This document shows, piece by piece, positions 53,376 to 62,450 of a stretch of 64,000 nt of DNA. Positions within the stretch are counted from its first letter, which is position 1. The number at the start of each line of letters is the position of its first letter. The notes under the pieces were generated by a model that made no database searches, had not been told where the DNA came from, and saw nothing but the letters and a program-made list of their open reading frames with translations. Source of the stretch: Streptomyces graminofaciens (GTDB lineage: Bacteria > Actinomycetota > Actinomycetes > Streptomycetales > Streptomycetaceae); contig NZ_AP018448.1 of the NCBI RefSeq assembly GCF_030294945.1, positions 8,156,501 through 8,220,500 on the forward strand, in the 5' to 3' direction. Made by a program: the position numbers and the translations under genes.

Positions 53376-55034
53376 GTGAGCCGCGGCGGTCGGCGACGGG
53401 CGCCCCGCAGGAAGACGTCTGTGACGTCGAAGGGGTTGCTTCTCGGTGTGGGTGTCGTCCTGGCGGGCGGCGCGGTCGCGGTGGGCGTGACCGTGTGGCC
53501 GGACGGCGCGAAGGAGACACCGGGCGGAGCCGCCTCGACGGCGGCACGCGAGGCGCCGGTGAGCGAGGAGGCCGCAGCGCCCGCGCCCTCCCCGACGCCC
53601 ACCCGCACGTACGCCCTCTCCAAGAAGCCGCAGACCATTCCGGCCGTACGGGGCTTCGAGGCGGCCCGGGGCCCCGGGTGGAAGCCGGCCGAGGGCGGCC
53701 GGGTCGTCGTACGGAACGGGGCGCTCGCCGACGAGGGGAAGCTGACCGCCAAGGAACTGGGGCTCACGTACGGCGGTGAGGCGCAGTCGCGGGCCGGGGA
53801 CGTGGAGCTGGCGCTCACCGGGACGAAGCCGTCGGTCTCGGAGGCGTACACGCTGACCGTGAAGGGCGGGAAGGTGCGGATCGCCGCGCCCGCCGAGGCC
53901 GGTGTCTTCTACGGGACCCGGACGCTCAAGCAGGAGGTGCGCGGTGGCCGTACGGCGCCCGAGGGCGTCGTGAAGGACCAGCCGGCCAAGCCGCAGCGCG
54001 GGTTCATGCTGGACATCGCGCGCAAGCACTTCACCGCGGGCTGGATCGAGGACCGCGTCCGTGAGCTGGGCGACCTCAAGTACAACCAGCTCGGACTGCA
54101 CTTCTCCGACGACCAGGGCTTCCGTATCGAGTCCACGAGCCACCCCGAGGTGGTGTCGCAGCAGCACCTGACCAAGGCGCAGGTGAAGAAGATCGTGCAG
54201 CTGGCGGCCGCCCGTCACATCACCGTGGTGCCGGAGATCGATTCGCCCGGGCACCTCGGGGCCGTGATCGCCGCGCACCCCGACCTCCAGCTGCGCAACG
54301 CGAAGGGGGTCGCCACGCGCGGGGCCGTGGACATCTCCAAGCCGGCCGCCGCCAAGATCATCGACGATCTGCTGAACGAGTACGCGGACGTCTTCCCCGG
54401 CGCCTACTGGCACCTCGGCGCGGACGAGTACCAGGCGCTGGTGGTGTCGAACCCGGAGGCGTCGTATCCGCAGCTGGCCACCGCCGCGCGGCAGAAGTAC
54501 GGGTCGAACGCGACCGTCAAGGACCTCGCCACCGGCTGGCTCAACGACCGGGCCAAGGTGATGGCCGCGCACGACCGGACCCTGCGGGCCTGGAACGACG
54601 GGTTCTTCCGGGGCGGCACGGTGCAGGCGTCGAAGTCGCTCCAGGTGGCGTACTGGACGGGCAAGGAGTACGGGGCGCGACCGCCGGTCGAGTACCTCAG
54701 CGCCGGGCGGAAGGTCGTCAACTACAACGACGAGTTCCTGTACTACGTCCTCGGCGAGCCCAACGCCTTCAAGTACCCGACCGGGCAGCGCATCTACGAG
54801 CAGTGGACGCCGAGGGTGCTGCGCGGCACGACGGCTGTCGCCGCGAAGTACGACGGCCAGATCCTCGGCGGTTCCTTCGCGGTGTGGTGCGACCTCGCGA
54901 ACCGGCAGACCGAGGCGCAGGTGGCCGCCGGGGTGCGGATGCCGTTGCGGGCGCTGGCGCAGAAGGTGTGGGACCCGGCGAAGCCGGGGCTGACCTGGAC
55001 GCAGTTCAAGACGCTGGCGGGGCGGGTGAGCTGA
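53376..55034 (+). CDS. secreted beta-N-acetylhexosaminidase, GH20
   Basis: 552 residues; GTG 53376 is 6 nt after GGGAGG, so preferred over ATG 53358. An RRAPRRK-type basic start and a hydrophobic core (LLLGVGVVLAGGAVAVGVTV) form a signal or anchor. GH20b domain about 80-210, then the catalytic barrel (RGFMLDIARKHFTAGWIED; DQGFRIES; PEIDSPGHLGA). The catalytic Asp-Glu pair is in YWHLGADEYQ at about 348-349. It releases GlcNAc from chitin or peptidoglycan fragments. No DasR-like site was seen upstream. Confidence 0.93.
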   Translation: MSRGGRRRAPRRKTSVTSKGLLLGVGVVLAGGAVAVGVTVWPDGAKETPGGAASTAAREAPVSEEAAAPAPSPTPTRTYALSKKPQTIPAVRGFEAARGPGWKPAEGGRVVVRNGALADEGKLTAKELGLTYGGEAQSRAGDVELALTGTKPSVSEAYTLTVKGGKVRIAAPAEAGVFYGTRTLKQEVRGGRTAPEGVVKDQPAKPQRGFMLDIARKHFTAGWIEDRVRELGDLKYNQLGLHFSDDQGFRIESTSHPEVVSQQHLTKAQVKKIVQLAAARHITVVPEIDSPGHLGAVIAAHPDLQLRNAKGVATRGAVDISKPAAAKIIDDLLNEYADVFPGAYWHLGADEYQALVVSNPEASYPQLATAARQKYGSNATVKDLATGWLNDRAKVMAAHDRTLRAWNDGFFRGGTVQASKSLQVAYWTGKEYGARPPVEYLSAGRKVVNYNDEFLYYVLGEPNAFKYPTGQRIYEQWTPRVLRGTTAVAAKYDGQILGGSFAVWCDLANRQTEAQVAAGVRMPLRALAQKVWDPAKPGLTWTQFKTLAGRVS

Positions 55035-55237
55035 GCCGGGACGACCGGTGAGGTGAGGGTGGTGCGGCGGCCGGTGGGCTGAAACCGGTGGACGGACCGG
55101 GCGGAAGAACCGTATCTTCCGCCTGTTCTGTCGCTGTGCCGCTCTGTGTGCCGGACGTGGGGTTCTGGGGAGGAACGGGTGGTCCGGCACGGCTTGGAGC
55201 GCGCATTCCGTCTGTGACCACATCGGGGGGCCTCACC

Positions 55238-56044
55238 ATGCTGTGCAAGCGCTGCGACGAGTACGCCGCGCCACTCGGGAGCGAACTGTGCCGGCGGTGC
55301 GAGGCCGCGGATCTGCATCCGGCGCCGGGACTGCCGGGGAGCGCGGGGCTGCCGGTGCGGACACCGCACGGTGACGCGTGGCTGCGGTCGCCGGTGGGGC
55401 TGGGGCGTGCGGTCGCCGTCCTGCTGGGCGCGGTCATCGCCGCCGACCTGTTCGCCGTGTGGGCGGACTTCACGCTGCTCGACGCGTTGGGCCCGTCGCC
55501 GTACGGCGTGTACGAGGCGGCCTTTCACGAGGCCGAACGCGCTGACTGGCTCAACGGCATCGCGGGCAGCGCGCAGATGGCCTCCTATGTCGCCACCGCG
55601 GTGGTGTTCCTGATCTGGTTCCACCGGGTGCGGGTCAACGCCGAGGTGTTCGAGCCGTTCGGGCATCAGAAGAAGCGGGGCTGGGCGATCGGCGGCTGGT
55701 TCGTGCCGTTCGCGAACCTCTGGTTCCCGCGGCGGATCGCGATCGACACCTGGGACGCGAGCAGCCCCTGGGAGAAGCCCCGGTCGCACGCGCTCGTCAA
55801 TGCCTGGTGGACGCTGTGGCTGATCAACCAGATCTCCTCCCAGGTCGCCACCCGTGGGTACCGCGGTGCCGAGACGCCCGAGGAGATCGTGGCGGCGACC
55901 GAGCGGATGCTGTTCTCGGACGCCTTCGACATCGTCTCCGCCGTGTTCGCCATCCTCTTCGTGCTGGTGCTCACGCGGATGCAGGACGCCAAGGCGAAGA
56001 GCGGGCCGCGTGCGCCCGAGGGCGAGGCCGTGTCCGCCGTGTGA
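55238..56044 (+). CDS. DUF4328 membrane protein with N-terminal zinc ribbon
   Basis: 268 residues from ATG 55238 after GGGGGGCCTCACC. The first 25 residues form a two-CxxC zinc ribbon (LCKRCDEY, ELCRRCEA). Four hydrophobic segments follow, with the DUF4328 signature FLIWFHRVRVNAEVF and GWAIGGWFVPFANLWFPRRIAIDTW. Function unknown; such proteins are numerous in Streptomyces. Confidence 0.88.
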   Translation: MLCKRCDEYAAPLGSELCRRCEAADLHPAPGLPGSAGLPVRTPHGDAWLRSPVGLGRAVAVLLGAVIAADLFAVWADFTLLDALGPSPYGVYEAAFHEAERADWLNGIAGSAQMASYVATAVVFLIWFHRVRVNAEVFEPFGHQKKRGWAIGGWFVPFANLWFPRRIAIDTWDASSPWEKPRSHALVNAWWTLWLINQISSQVATRGYRGAETPEEIVAATERMLFSDAFDIVSAVFAILFVLVLTRMQDAKAKSGPRAPEGEAVSAV

Positions 56045-56284
56045 GCAGTGCCGTCGGGTGGACCGTGGGGGCGGGAGCGGCCGGGTGACGTACTTGCCTC
56101 GGAGCCTGGACCAGTGGGCCCATTGGCTGAAAACATCCTCTTCCGGTTGCTCGACCGGCTCGTGGGATGTCCCTGTGACACTCCCGGGCCGTCGCACGCA
56201 GTAAGGGGAAGTGCGAGTTCCGTATATGCGTCCTGTGCGTCATACGGAATCGACTGGGATCGAGCTGGGATCGAGGGAGGCGTG

Positions 56285-56848
56285 ATGAGCCTGGTGGAGC
56301 TGATCGCCCAGGCCGACGAACGCGGTCTGGCGGCAAGCGGGTTGGCTTGTTTGGATCGTTGCGTACCGCTTCTCGGGGGAGACGACGACGTGCTGCGGCC
56401 GTTGTGGGCGAGCCTGGTGGACGGACAGGAGTGGGGGGAGCGGGTCGCGAAGGTGCGGGGGGAGTTGGCGTCGGTCGCTTCGGGCGGCGCCGAGCCCGTG
56501 GAGGAGGCCGTCGTGCTCGCGCGGCGGATGCTCGCGGCTGTTCCGGACCAGCGGTCTGTCGAGGCGTTGCGGGAGTGGGCCGACGACTGTTCCCTGGCCG
56601 CGCTCCGGATTCATGTGCTGTTGGATCCGGGGAGTGGTGGCGGTGCGGACTCCGTGGTGGATGGGCGGGAGGGGCGCACGGAGCAGATGTCGCACCTTGT
56701 CGCTGCCGAGCTTCGACGGCAGGTCGCTGTGCTGGAGCTGCTCGCGGGGCATGGGGTGGCAGGGGTGCGGCAGGCGCTGCAGGTGTCCACGGAGGGGCGG
56801 CGGGTGTTGCGGGCCGTCGTGTCGCGACGGGCACGAGGGCGGGGTTGA
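56285..56848 (+). CDS. hypothetical helical protein
   Basis: 187 residues; ATG 56285 follows GGGAGGCGTG (GTG 56282 is also usable). Starts MSLVELIAQADERGLAASGL. Soluble, Leu/Val/Ala-rich and mostly helical (VEEAVVLARRMLAAVPDQRSV, SLAALRIHVLLDPGSG, LRRQVAVLELLAGHGVAGVRQ). I recognise no domain. It is on its own, convergent with the amidase gene. Confidence 0.6.
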   Translation: MSLVELIAQADERGLAASGLACLDRCVPLLGGDDDVLRPLWASLVDGQEWGERVAKVRGELASVASGGAEPVEEAVVLARRMLAAVPDQRSVEALREWADDCSLAALRIHVLLDPGSGGGADSVVDGREGRTEQMSHLVAAELRRQVAVLELLAGHGVAGVRQALQVSTEGRRVLRAVVSRRARGRG

Positions 56849-56947
56849 ACGTGCGCCTTTGAGCTCGGGCGGGTGGGGTTCGTCGGCGGCTGCGAGCCGG
56901 TGGGGGCGGCTCGCAGCCGACAGACGAAAGGCACCGCCCAGGGGGAC

Positions 56948-59533
56948 CTACGGGGTCAGCGACTGGCCCAGGCGGGCTGCCGTTGCCGTGGCGAGTTGGG
57001 CGAGGCCGTAGTACGTCGACTTCGTCGTCGTCGGCGTGCCGTTGACCGACGGCACGTACAGGATCGTGCCGTTGCCCGTGTCCTCGCCCTCCGCGCCGAT
57101 CAACAGGTCGGCACAGCCGTCGCCCGTGACATCCGTCAGCGACACCGCCGAGCCGAACTTGTCGTCCGTCTCCGTGGAACCGGCGATGTTCGGGGAGTCC
57201 TGGGAGAGGGCCAGCGAACCCTTGCCGGTCAGCCCGGCGGACGTGGCCTTCAGCAGCCACACCGAGCCCGCGTTCGCGCGGTTCATCCCGGCACGGGTGA
57301 TGTCCTCGTTGGGCGCGCCCGTCAGCACGTCCGCGTACCCGTCCGCGTCCACGTCACCCACCGACACCGACGCACCGAACGCGTCCGACGACTCCGACGC
57401 GCCCTCCACGTCCGCCGTCCCCTGGTGGATCGTGGTCATGCCCGTGGTCGTGAAGCCCGTCGACGTGCCCGGCAGCATCGTCACCTGCCCACCCGCGCTG
57501 CCGCCCGACTCGGACGTGTACGGCTGGCCGATGACGATGTCGTCGTAGCCGTTCCCGTCGACGTCGCCCGCGGCGATCGCGCGGCCGCCCTTCACGGTCA
57601 GCGTGGCCACCTTCGTCAGCCCCAGCGACCTGGAACCCTTGAACCACACCACCTTGCTGACGCCGGACGCGTCCCGGTAGTTCAGCGCCACGTCCGCGTA
57701 GCCGTCCCGGTTGAAGTCGCCGGACGTGGCGTCCGCGTACGCCAGGGAACCCGTCACGGTGGTGATGTCACCGGCGACCTCGTGGCCGTCGTTGAAACGC
57801 GCCGCCCAGTTGCCGCCCGTACCGGTGGCCGCGGTGAACACGTCCGCCCTGCCGTCGGCGTTGAAGTCGCCGACGGCGACCGTCGCGCCGAACCGCGCGC
57901 TGTTCGGGTTGTAGTCGTCGCCGAGGGCCATCGTGTCGGCGCCGGCGGTGAAGGAGGGGCCGTAGAGGATCGTCACGGCCCCGCGGTCCGCATGGCCCGT
58001 GGTGTCGTCCTCGCCGGGCGCGCCGATCGCGAGGTCCGCGTACCCGTCGCCGTTGATGTCGCCCCACGCCGTGGCCGCGCCCCACTGGTCGCCGGACTCC
58101 GACGCGCCCGGGACACCCGTGCTGGACTGCGTGAGCTGCACCTTCGAGGAGGAGACGGGGGCGCTCACCCCGCCCGGCACGAGGGTGATCGAGCCGCTGC
58201 TCGGCTTCGGGGTCGCGGCGACCAGGTCTGCCGTGCCGTCGCCGTTGTAGTCGGCGGTCGGGATCGCGGAGTTGCGGCCGGGGGAGGCGGCGTAGCGGCG
58301 GACCTCGGCGAGATCGGCGTAGAGGTTCGCGCCGGGAGAGAGGGTCGTCGTCGCGTCCTTGCCGCCGGAGATCACGTCCAGCGTGGCCTGCTCGTCCTTG
58401 GCGTACGTGCCGGTGTCCTCCGACGCGGTCAGCGTGACCGTCCCCGTCGGGTCGCCGCCGTACTGGCCCAGCTTCCAGGCCGCGAGCCGCGCCACGGACT
58501 CCAGGGCGGCCCGCGACGGCTTGGCCGTGCCCTCGAAGTCGCCGAGGACCGCGACGCCCACCGAGTCGTCGTCGAAACCGGGGGTGTGCGCGCCGCGCAC
58601 CGACACGTCCGTGCCGCCCGCGCGGCCCTCGTAGATGCGGCCGCACTTGTCGACGACGAAGTTGGCGCCGAGGTCACCGAGCCCGCCCTCGACGTCGTAC
58701 GCCGTCAGCGCGCGGATCAGCGCCGGGGAGTCGGCGCAGCTGTAGGAGTTGGTGCCGCCCGTGTGGTGGACGAAGACCGCGCTGATCTTGTCGAGGTACT
58801 CCGGGGTGCCCGTCACCGTCGACTCGTCGGCGCCCCAGCGGGCCCGGCTGACGATCGGCGGACGGGTGACCGTGGAGGCGAGGGGGGTCGGCGCGGTCGC
58901 CGGGGAGTCGGCGGGGTCCGTCGGCGGGCCGTCGACCGTGAAGGCCACGTTGACCGGGTTTTCGGCCCTGTTGTCCGTGCCGGACGCGTTCGGAGACCTG
59001 TGCTCCGTCGCCGTCACCCCGGGGTCGACCAGGTCGACCTTCAGCCCCTTCGGCAGCCCGGCCCTCGACGAACCGCCGGCGGCCATGACGCGGGCCTCGA
59101 CGCCGTCGCTGGGGCCCACCCACAGCGGCTCGGACGCCCCGCGCCCGGCCCCGGGCTCCAGGGTCCGCCACGCGCTCCAAGCACCGGTCCCGCCGCTGCG
59201 GGTCCGCACCTGTGCCGTGCCGTCGAGCGCGGTGGACGCGCCGGTCCAGGAGACGCCGAGCAGGGAGAACGGCTCGGTGTCGGTGCGGGCCAGGACGCGT
59301 CGGTTGTGCCCGTCGCCCGTGAGCGGTAGCTCGCGCACCTCGGCCGGGCGCCCGGCCCGCGCGTCGAAGGTGCCCGCGCCGCCCTCCGGGCTCACCACGT
59401 CGTACGACACCACGCCCGCGCCGCCCACGACGACCGCCCCGAGCGTCAGCCACGCCCTGCGCTTCACGCCGACCGGCTCGTACGCACGGCTCCGACCCTG
59501 GCTGTCGCGACTCCCGCGCTTCAAATGCCCCAC
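56948..59533 (-). CDS. secreted PGRP-type amidase with FG-GAP repeats
   Basis: About 861 residues from GTG 59533; GTG 59467 (VKRRAWLTLGAVVVGG) and ATG 59584 are alternatives and none has a clear SD. A signal segment is followed by a ~200-residue leader, then a peptidoglycan-recognition/amidase_2 domain (about 220-380: RARWGADES, VFVHHTGGTNSYSC with a zinc His, and VRGAHTPGFDDDSVGVAVLGDF with a second). The C-terminal half is a seven-fold FG-GAP propeller (DYNGDGTADLV, DINGDGYADLAIGAPG, DFNADGRADVF and further copies). Likely a wall-cutting or wall-binding exported protein. Confidence 0.88.
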   Translation of the reverse strand: MGHLKRGSRDSQGRSRAYEPVGVKRRAWLTLGAVVVGGAGVVSYDVVSPEGGAGTFDARAGRPAEVRELPLTGDGHNRRVLARTDTEPFSLLGVSWTGASTALDGTAQVRTRSGGTGAWSAWRTLEPGAGRGASEPLWVGPSDGVEARVMAAGGSSRAGLPKGLKVDLVDPGVTATEHRSPNASGTDNRAENPVNVAFTVDGPPTDPADSPATAPTPLASTVTRPPIVSRARWGADESTVTGTPEYLDKISAVFVHHTGGTNSYSCADSPALIRALTAYDVEGGLGDLGANFVVDKCGRIYEGRAGGTDVSVRGAHTPGFDDDSVGVAVLGDFEGTAKPSRAALESVARLAAWKLGQYGGDPTGTVTLTASEDTGTYAKDEQATLDVISGGKDATTTLSPGANLYADLAEVRRYAASPGRNSAIPTADYNGDGTADLVAATPKPSSGSITLVPGGVSAPVSSSKVQLTQSSTGVPGASESGDQWGAATAWGDINGDGYADLAIGAPGEDDTTGHADRGAVTILYGPSFTAGADTMALGDDYNPNSARFGATVAVGDFNADGRADVFTAATGTGGNWAARFNDGHEVAGDITTVTGSLAYADATSGDFNRDGYADVALNYRDASGVSKVVWFKGSRSLGLTKVATLTVKGGRAIAAGDVDGNGYDDIVIGQPYTSESGGSAGGQVTMLPGTSTGFTTTGMTTIHQGTADVEGASESSDAFGASVSVGDVDADGYADVLTGAPNEDITRAGMNRANAGSVWLLKATSAGLTGKGSLALSQDSPNIAGSTETDDKFGSAVSLTDVTGDGCADLLIGAEGEDTGNGTILYVPSVNGTPTTTKSTYYGLAQLATATAARLGQSLTP

Positions 59534-59775
59534 CCCTAGATGAACAGCACCGCCACGCCGCCCGGCACACGGGCGGCCCTCCATTCAGCACACAGGGCGC
59601 CGCAAACATCATCATCGTGCGCGGCGCGTGTGGTGCATGTCACGAGGAGTGCCCGGTGCTCGGTTGCGTGAACCGTGCTGTGACACTTCGCCGGGGCCCG
59701 GCGCAGATCATCGTGGGGACCTGAAGCCATGCACCGGGGCCCCGGACACGGACTACGTACTGACGGGGACAGCTC

Positions 59776-60393
59776 TTGGGCCACGGAGGCGAAGCTCGCC
59801 GCGTACAGGCGTACGACGGGGAGCTGGGCGCGGCCGTCGCGCGGGCCCAGGCCGGCGACGAGGCCGCGTTCGCCGTGGCGTACCGGCTCGTGCAGCCCGG
59901 GCTGCTGGGCTATCTGCGCGGCATCGTCGGGGACGACGCGGAGGACGTCGCCTCGGACGCCTGGCTGGAGATCGCCCGGGACCTCGGGCGGTTCAAGGGC
60001 GACGGGGCGGGCTTCCGCGGCTGGACCGCGACCATCGCCCGGCACCGCGCCCTGGACCACCTGCGCCGCCAGAAGGTCAGACCGCGCGGCACCGCCCTGG
60101 AGACCGACCTGCTGGAACTTCCCGGCACCGCCAGTACGCACGACCAGGCCCTCGAATCCCTCTCCACGGGACAGGCCCTGGCCCTGGTCGCCCGGTTGCC
60201 CCGGGAGCAGGCCGAGGCCGTCCTGCTGCGCGTGGTCGTCGGCCTCGACGGCCCGGCCGCCGCCCGGGTCCTCGGCAAACGCCCGGGCGCGGTCCGCACC
60301 TCCACCCACCGGGGCCTGAAGCGACTGGCCCAGCTGCTCCGCGCCGAAGGTGTGACGGAAGACGGCCCCAGGACGCTGGGGGAGTCGGGATGA
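59776..60393 (+). CDS. ECF-type RNA polymerase sigma factor (module 1)
   Basis: 205 residues from TTG 59776 after GGGGACAGCTC. Region 2: AGDEAAFAVAYRLVQPGLLGYL, DDAEDVASDAWLEIARDLGRF, GFRGWTATIARHRALDHLRRQ. Region 4: LVARLPREQAEAVLLRVVVGL with GKRPGAVRTSTHRGLKRLAQLL. It overlaps a small open frame at its 3' end, then comes a membrane protein likely to be its partner. Clear paralogue of the factor at 61764. Confidence 0.9.
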   Translation: MGHGGEARRVQAYDGELGAAVARAQAGDEAAFAVAYRLVQPGLLGYLRGIVGDDAEDVASDAWLEIARDLGRFKGDGAGFRGWTATIARHRALDHLRRQKVRPRGTALETDLLELPGTASTHDQALESLSTGQALALVARLPREQAEAVLLRVVVGLDGPAAARVLGKRPGAVRTSTHRGLKRLAQLLRAEGVTEDGPRTLGESG

Positions 60394-60518
60394 ACGACGG
60401 CGCCGGGACGCACGGCGAACACAGGGACAACAGCGGGATCAGCGAGTACAGCGGGATCAGCGAGTACGGCGAACAGTGCGGGAAGCCGTCGTGCAGGGGC
60501 GGAGTCGGACATGGGTGA
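60390..60518 (+). CDS. 42-residue coupling ORF between sigma factor and membrane partner
   Basis: ATG 60390 overlaps the sigma stop (ATGA), and its TGA at 60516-60518 lies just after the ATG of the next gene (60511). It encodes NSGISEYSGISEYGEQ with a seven-residue duplication. It may be a real small protein or only a translational bridge that carries ribosomes to the membrane protein gene; nothing else supports a function. Confidence 0.35.
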   Translation: MNDGAGTHGEHRDNSGISEYSGISEYGEQCGKPSCRGGVGHG

Positions 60519-61380
60519 ACGGCAGGGCGGTACGTCCGCCGACGGCGCTTTCATATCCGACGGCGCTTTCGCATCCGACGACACGTTCGATTCGGTCGGT
60601 CCGGGAGCCTCCGGCCCCGGCGTCTCCGTCTCCACCGTCGACGCCCTCCTCGTCGCCGCCGTGCGCGGCCGTGCCGAGGCCGACAGCGAGGGCGAGGCAC
60701 GTGCGGTGGCCGCCTTCCTGGCCGCCCGCGAACAGGGGGCCAGGACCGCGCGCACCCGGCGCCGCGACGACTGGCGCCCGGCCGCGCGGCGCCGCACCCG
60801 GCACACCGTCCGCACCACTCTGGCCGTACTCCTGGCGGGCCTGACCGTGGGCGGGGTCGCCTACGCGGCGGTCGGCACGGCCACGCGCGACGACGCCGGC
60901 CACGAAGGCGGCGACGGCGCGCGGCCCCGCCCGTCGAACAGCGCCCAAGCCGAGCCCGGCGCCTCGAACGCCCCCGCCCCCACCGCCTCCGCTTCCGCCT
61001 CCGCTCCGGGCCGGGCCCGCTCGGCCGCCGGCGACCCCTCCCCGGCTCAGGACATCGAGGCCCACTGCCGGGCGTACGAGCAGGTGGAGGGTCGTGGCGA
61101 CGCCATGGACTCCACCGCCTGGAAGCGCCTGGCCGACGCGGCGGGCGGCACGGACAAGGTCGCCGCGTACTGCGCCGACCGGCTCGACGAGGCCGTGGAC
61201 GGCGGGCAGGGACGTACGGAGAAGAAGCCCGGCAACGGAACGACGGATACCGGCACCGACACCGGCCCTGGCACCGGTGAGGGCACGACCGGCGGCGGCG
61301 CGAAGGACGGCGGCGCGAAGGGCGGCTCGGCGAACGGCTCGGTCAACGGTTCGGGCGGCAAGGCCCGGAGAACGAAGTAA
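60511..61380 (+). CDS. single-pass membrane protein, partner of ECF sigma factor (module 1)
   Basis: 289 residues. The cytosolic N-terminus (~115 residues) contains TVDALLVAAVRGRAEADSEGEARAVAAFLAA. One membrane helix TTLAVLLAGLTVGGVAYAAVG follows, then a Ser/Ala/Pro linker, a short domain with two Cys (EAHCRAYEQVEGRG, VAAYCADRLDEA) and a Gly/Thr-rich tail. The second module at 62450 has the same order including the two-Cys domain. By position it should act as an anti-sigma or signal relay, but no zinc-finger anti-sigma motif is present. Confidence 0.75.
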   Translation: MGERQGGTSADGAFISDGAFASDDTFDSVGPGASGPGVSVSTVDALLVAAVRGRAEADSEGEARAVAAFLAAREQGARTARTRRRDDWRPAARRRTRHTVRTTLAVLLAGLTVGGVAYAAVGTATRDDAGHEGGDGARPRPSNSAQAEPGASNAPAPTASASASAPGRARSAAGDPSPAQDIEAHCRAYEQVEGRGDAMDSTAWKRLADAAGGTDKVAAYCADRLDEAVDGGQGRTEKKPGNGTTDTGTDTGPGTGEGTTGGGAKDGGAKGGSANGSVNGSGGKARRTK

Positions 61381-61763
61381 GGCCGGCGTGCTCGCGAGAC
61401 CCCCGTACTCGCAAGACACCCGGCCGACTCCGCCGATGGCAACGGTCGGGGCCGCCACCCCCCACAGGAGAGGCCCCGACCGTCGCGCGGCACGGGCCGC
61501 GCGGCGACCCGTACTACCTACAGCGCCGCGCCCGCGTTTTCTGTCACACCTGCCGTCATCACGAGTTAGTTGCATGTTCTACGGACATGGACGGGGAACA
61601 GTTTCAGGCCGTAACGTGCCATTCGCGCCGGATCGCGCAGGGCGGAAGACCACCGCACCACCTGCGGTCTTGTGGACCGCGACCAGCAATTGAGGAACCA
61701 CGACGGCGAGAACCCGGTCCGCGAGAGCGGCGCCGGTCTAGGCGCAAAGAGGAGCGCGTACGG
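61381..61763. other. intergenic region between the two sigma modules
   Basis: 383 bp. A 12-bp perfect stem ACGGTCGGGGCC (61442-61453) / GGCCCCGACCGT (61472-61483) with an 18-nt loop probably ends module 1. CTGTCACACCTGCC near 61551 is similar to CTGTGACACTTCGCC near 59679 before module 1, which may mean shared promoter elements. Confidence 0.5.
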
Positions 61764-62450
61764 GTGCTGGGGGACGACGCGGAGTTGACCGCCGCGGTGC
61801 TTGCGGCACAGGCCGGGGACGAGACCGCGTTCCGGACTGTGTACCGCGCCGTGCACCCACGGTTGCTCGGATACGTACGGACGCTGGTCGGTGATCCGGA
61901 GGCGGAGGACGTGACCTCCGAGGCGTGGCTGCAGATCGCCCGCGACCTGGAGCGGTTCAGCGGTGACGCCGACCGGTTCCGGGGCTGGGCCGCCCGGATC
62001 GCCCGCAACCGCGCCCTCGACCACATACGGATGCGTGGCCGCCGCCCGGCCATAGGCGGCGACGAGACCGAACTGACCGGGAAGGCCGCCGAGTCGGACA
62101 CCGCGGGTGAGGCGATGGAGGCCCTGGCCACCGATCACGCCCTGTCGCTGATAGCCCAGTTGCCGCAGGACCAGGCGGAGGCGGTGGTGCTGCGTGTCGT
62201 GGTCGGCCTCGACGCGAAGACGGCCGCCGAGACGCTGGGCAAGCGCGCCGGAGCCGTCCGGACGGCCGCGCACCGGGGGCTGAAGCGGCTCGCCGAGCTG
62301 ATCGGGGACAATCCGGAGAGGGGGTCGGAGACGGATCCGGAATCCGGTGGCGCCCTCGACGCCGTGCCCCCACCGAGAGCAGCGCGTGCACGCGCGGCCA
62401 CGTCCGCGGGTGTGACGCATACGCGTTCGCGGACGCAGAAGGACATGTGA
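61764..62450 (+). CDS. ECF-type RNA polymerase sigma factor (module 2)
   Basis: 228 residues from GTG 61764; GGAG lies 9 nt before it. Region 2: AGDETAFRTVYRAVHPRLLGYV, DPEAEDVTSEAWLQIARDLERF, RFRGWAARIARNRALDHIRMRG. Region 4: LIAQLPQDQAEAVVLRVVVGL, GKRAGAVRTAAHRGLKRLAEL. Aligns along its whole length with the module 1 factor. The C-terminal ~45 residues are a basic tail absent from module 1. It ends in ATG-TGA overlapping the next gene. Confidence 0.92.
   Translation: MLGDDAELTAAVLAAQAGDETAFRTVYRAVHPRLLGYVRTLVGDPEAEDVTSEAWLQIARDLERFSGDADRFRGWAARIARNRALDHIRMRGRRPAIGGDETELTGKAAESDTAGEAMEALATDHALSLIAQLPQDQAEAVVLRVVVGLDAKTAAETLGKRAGAVRTAAHRGLKRLAELIGDNPERGSETDPESGGALDAVPPPRAARARAATSAGVTHTRSRTQKDM

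Noticed and set aside
60511..61380. Zinc-binding anti-sigma (ZAS) domain in the sigma partner protein
   Set aside because: No HxxxCxxC motif in the cytosolic part; an anti-sigma role rests only on gene order.
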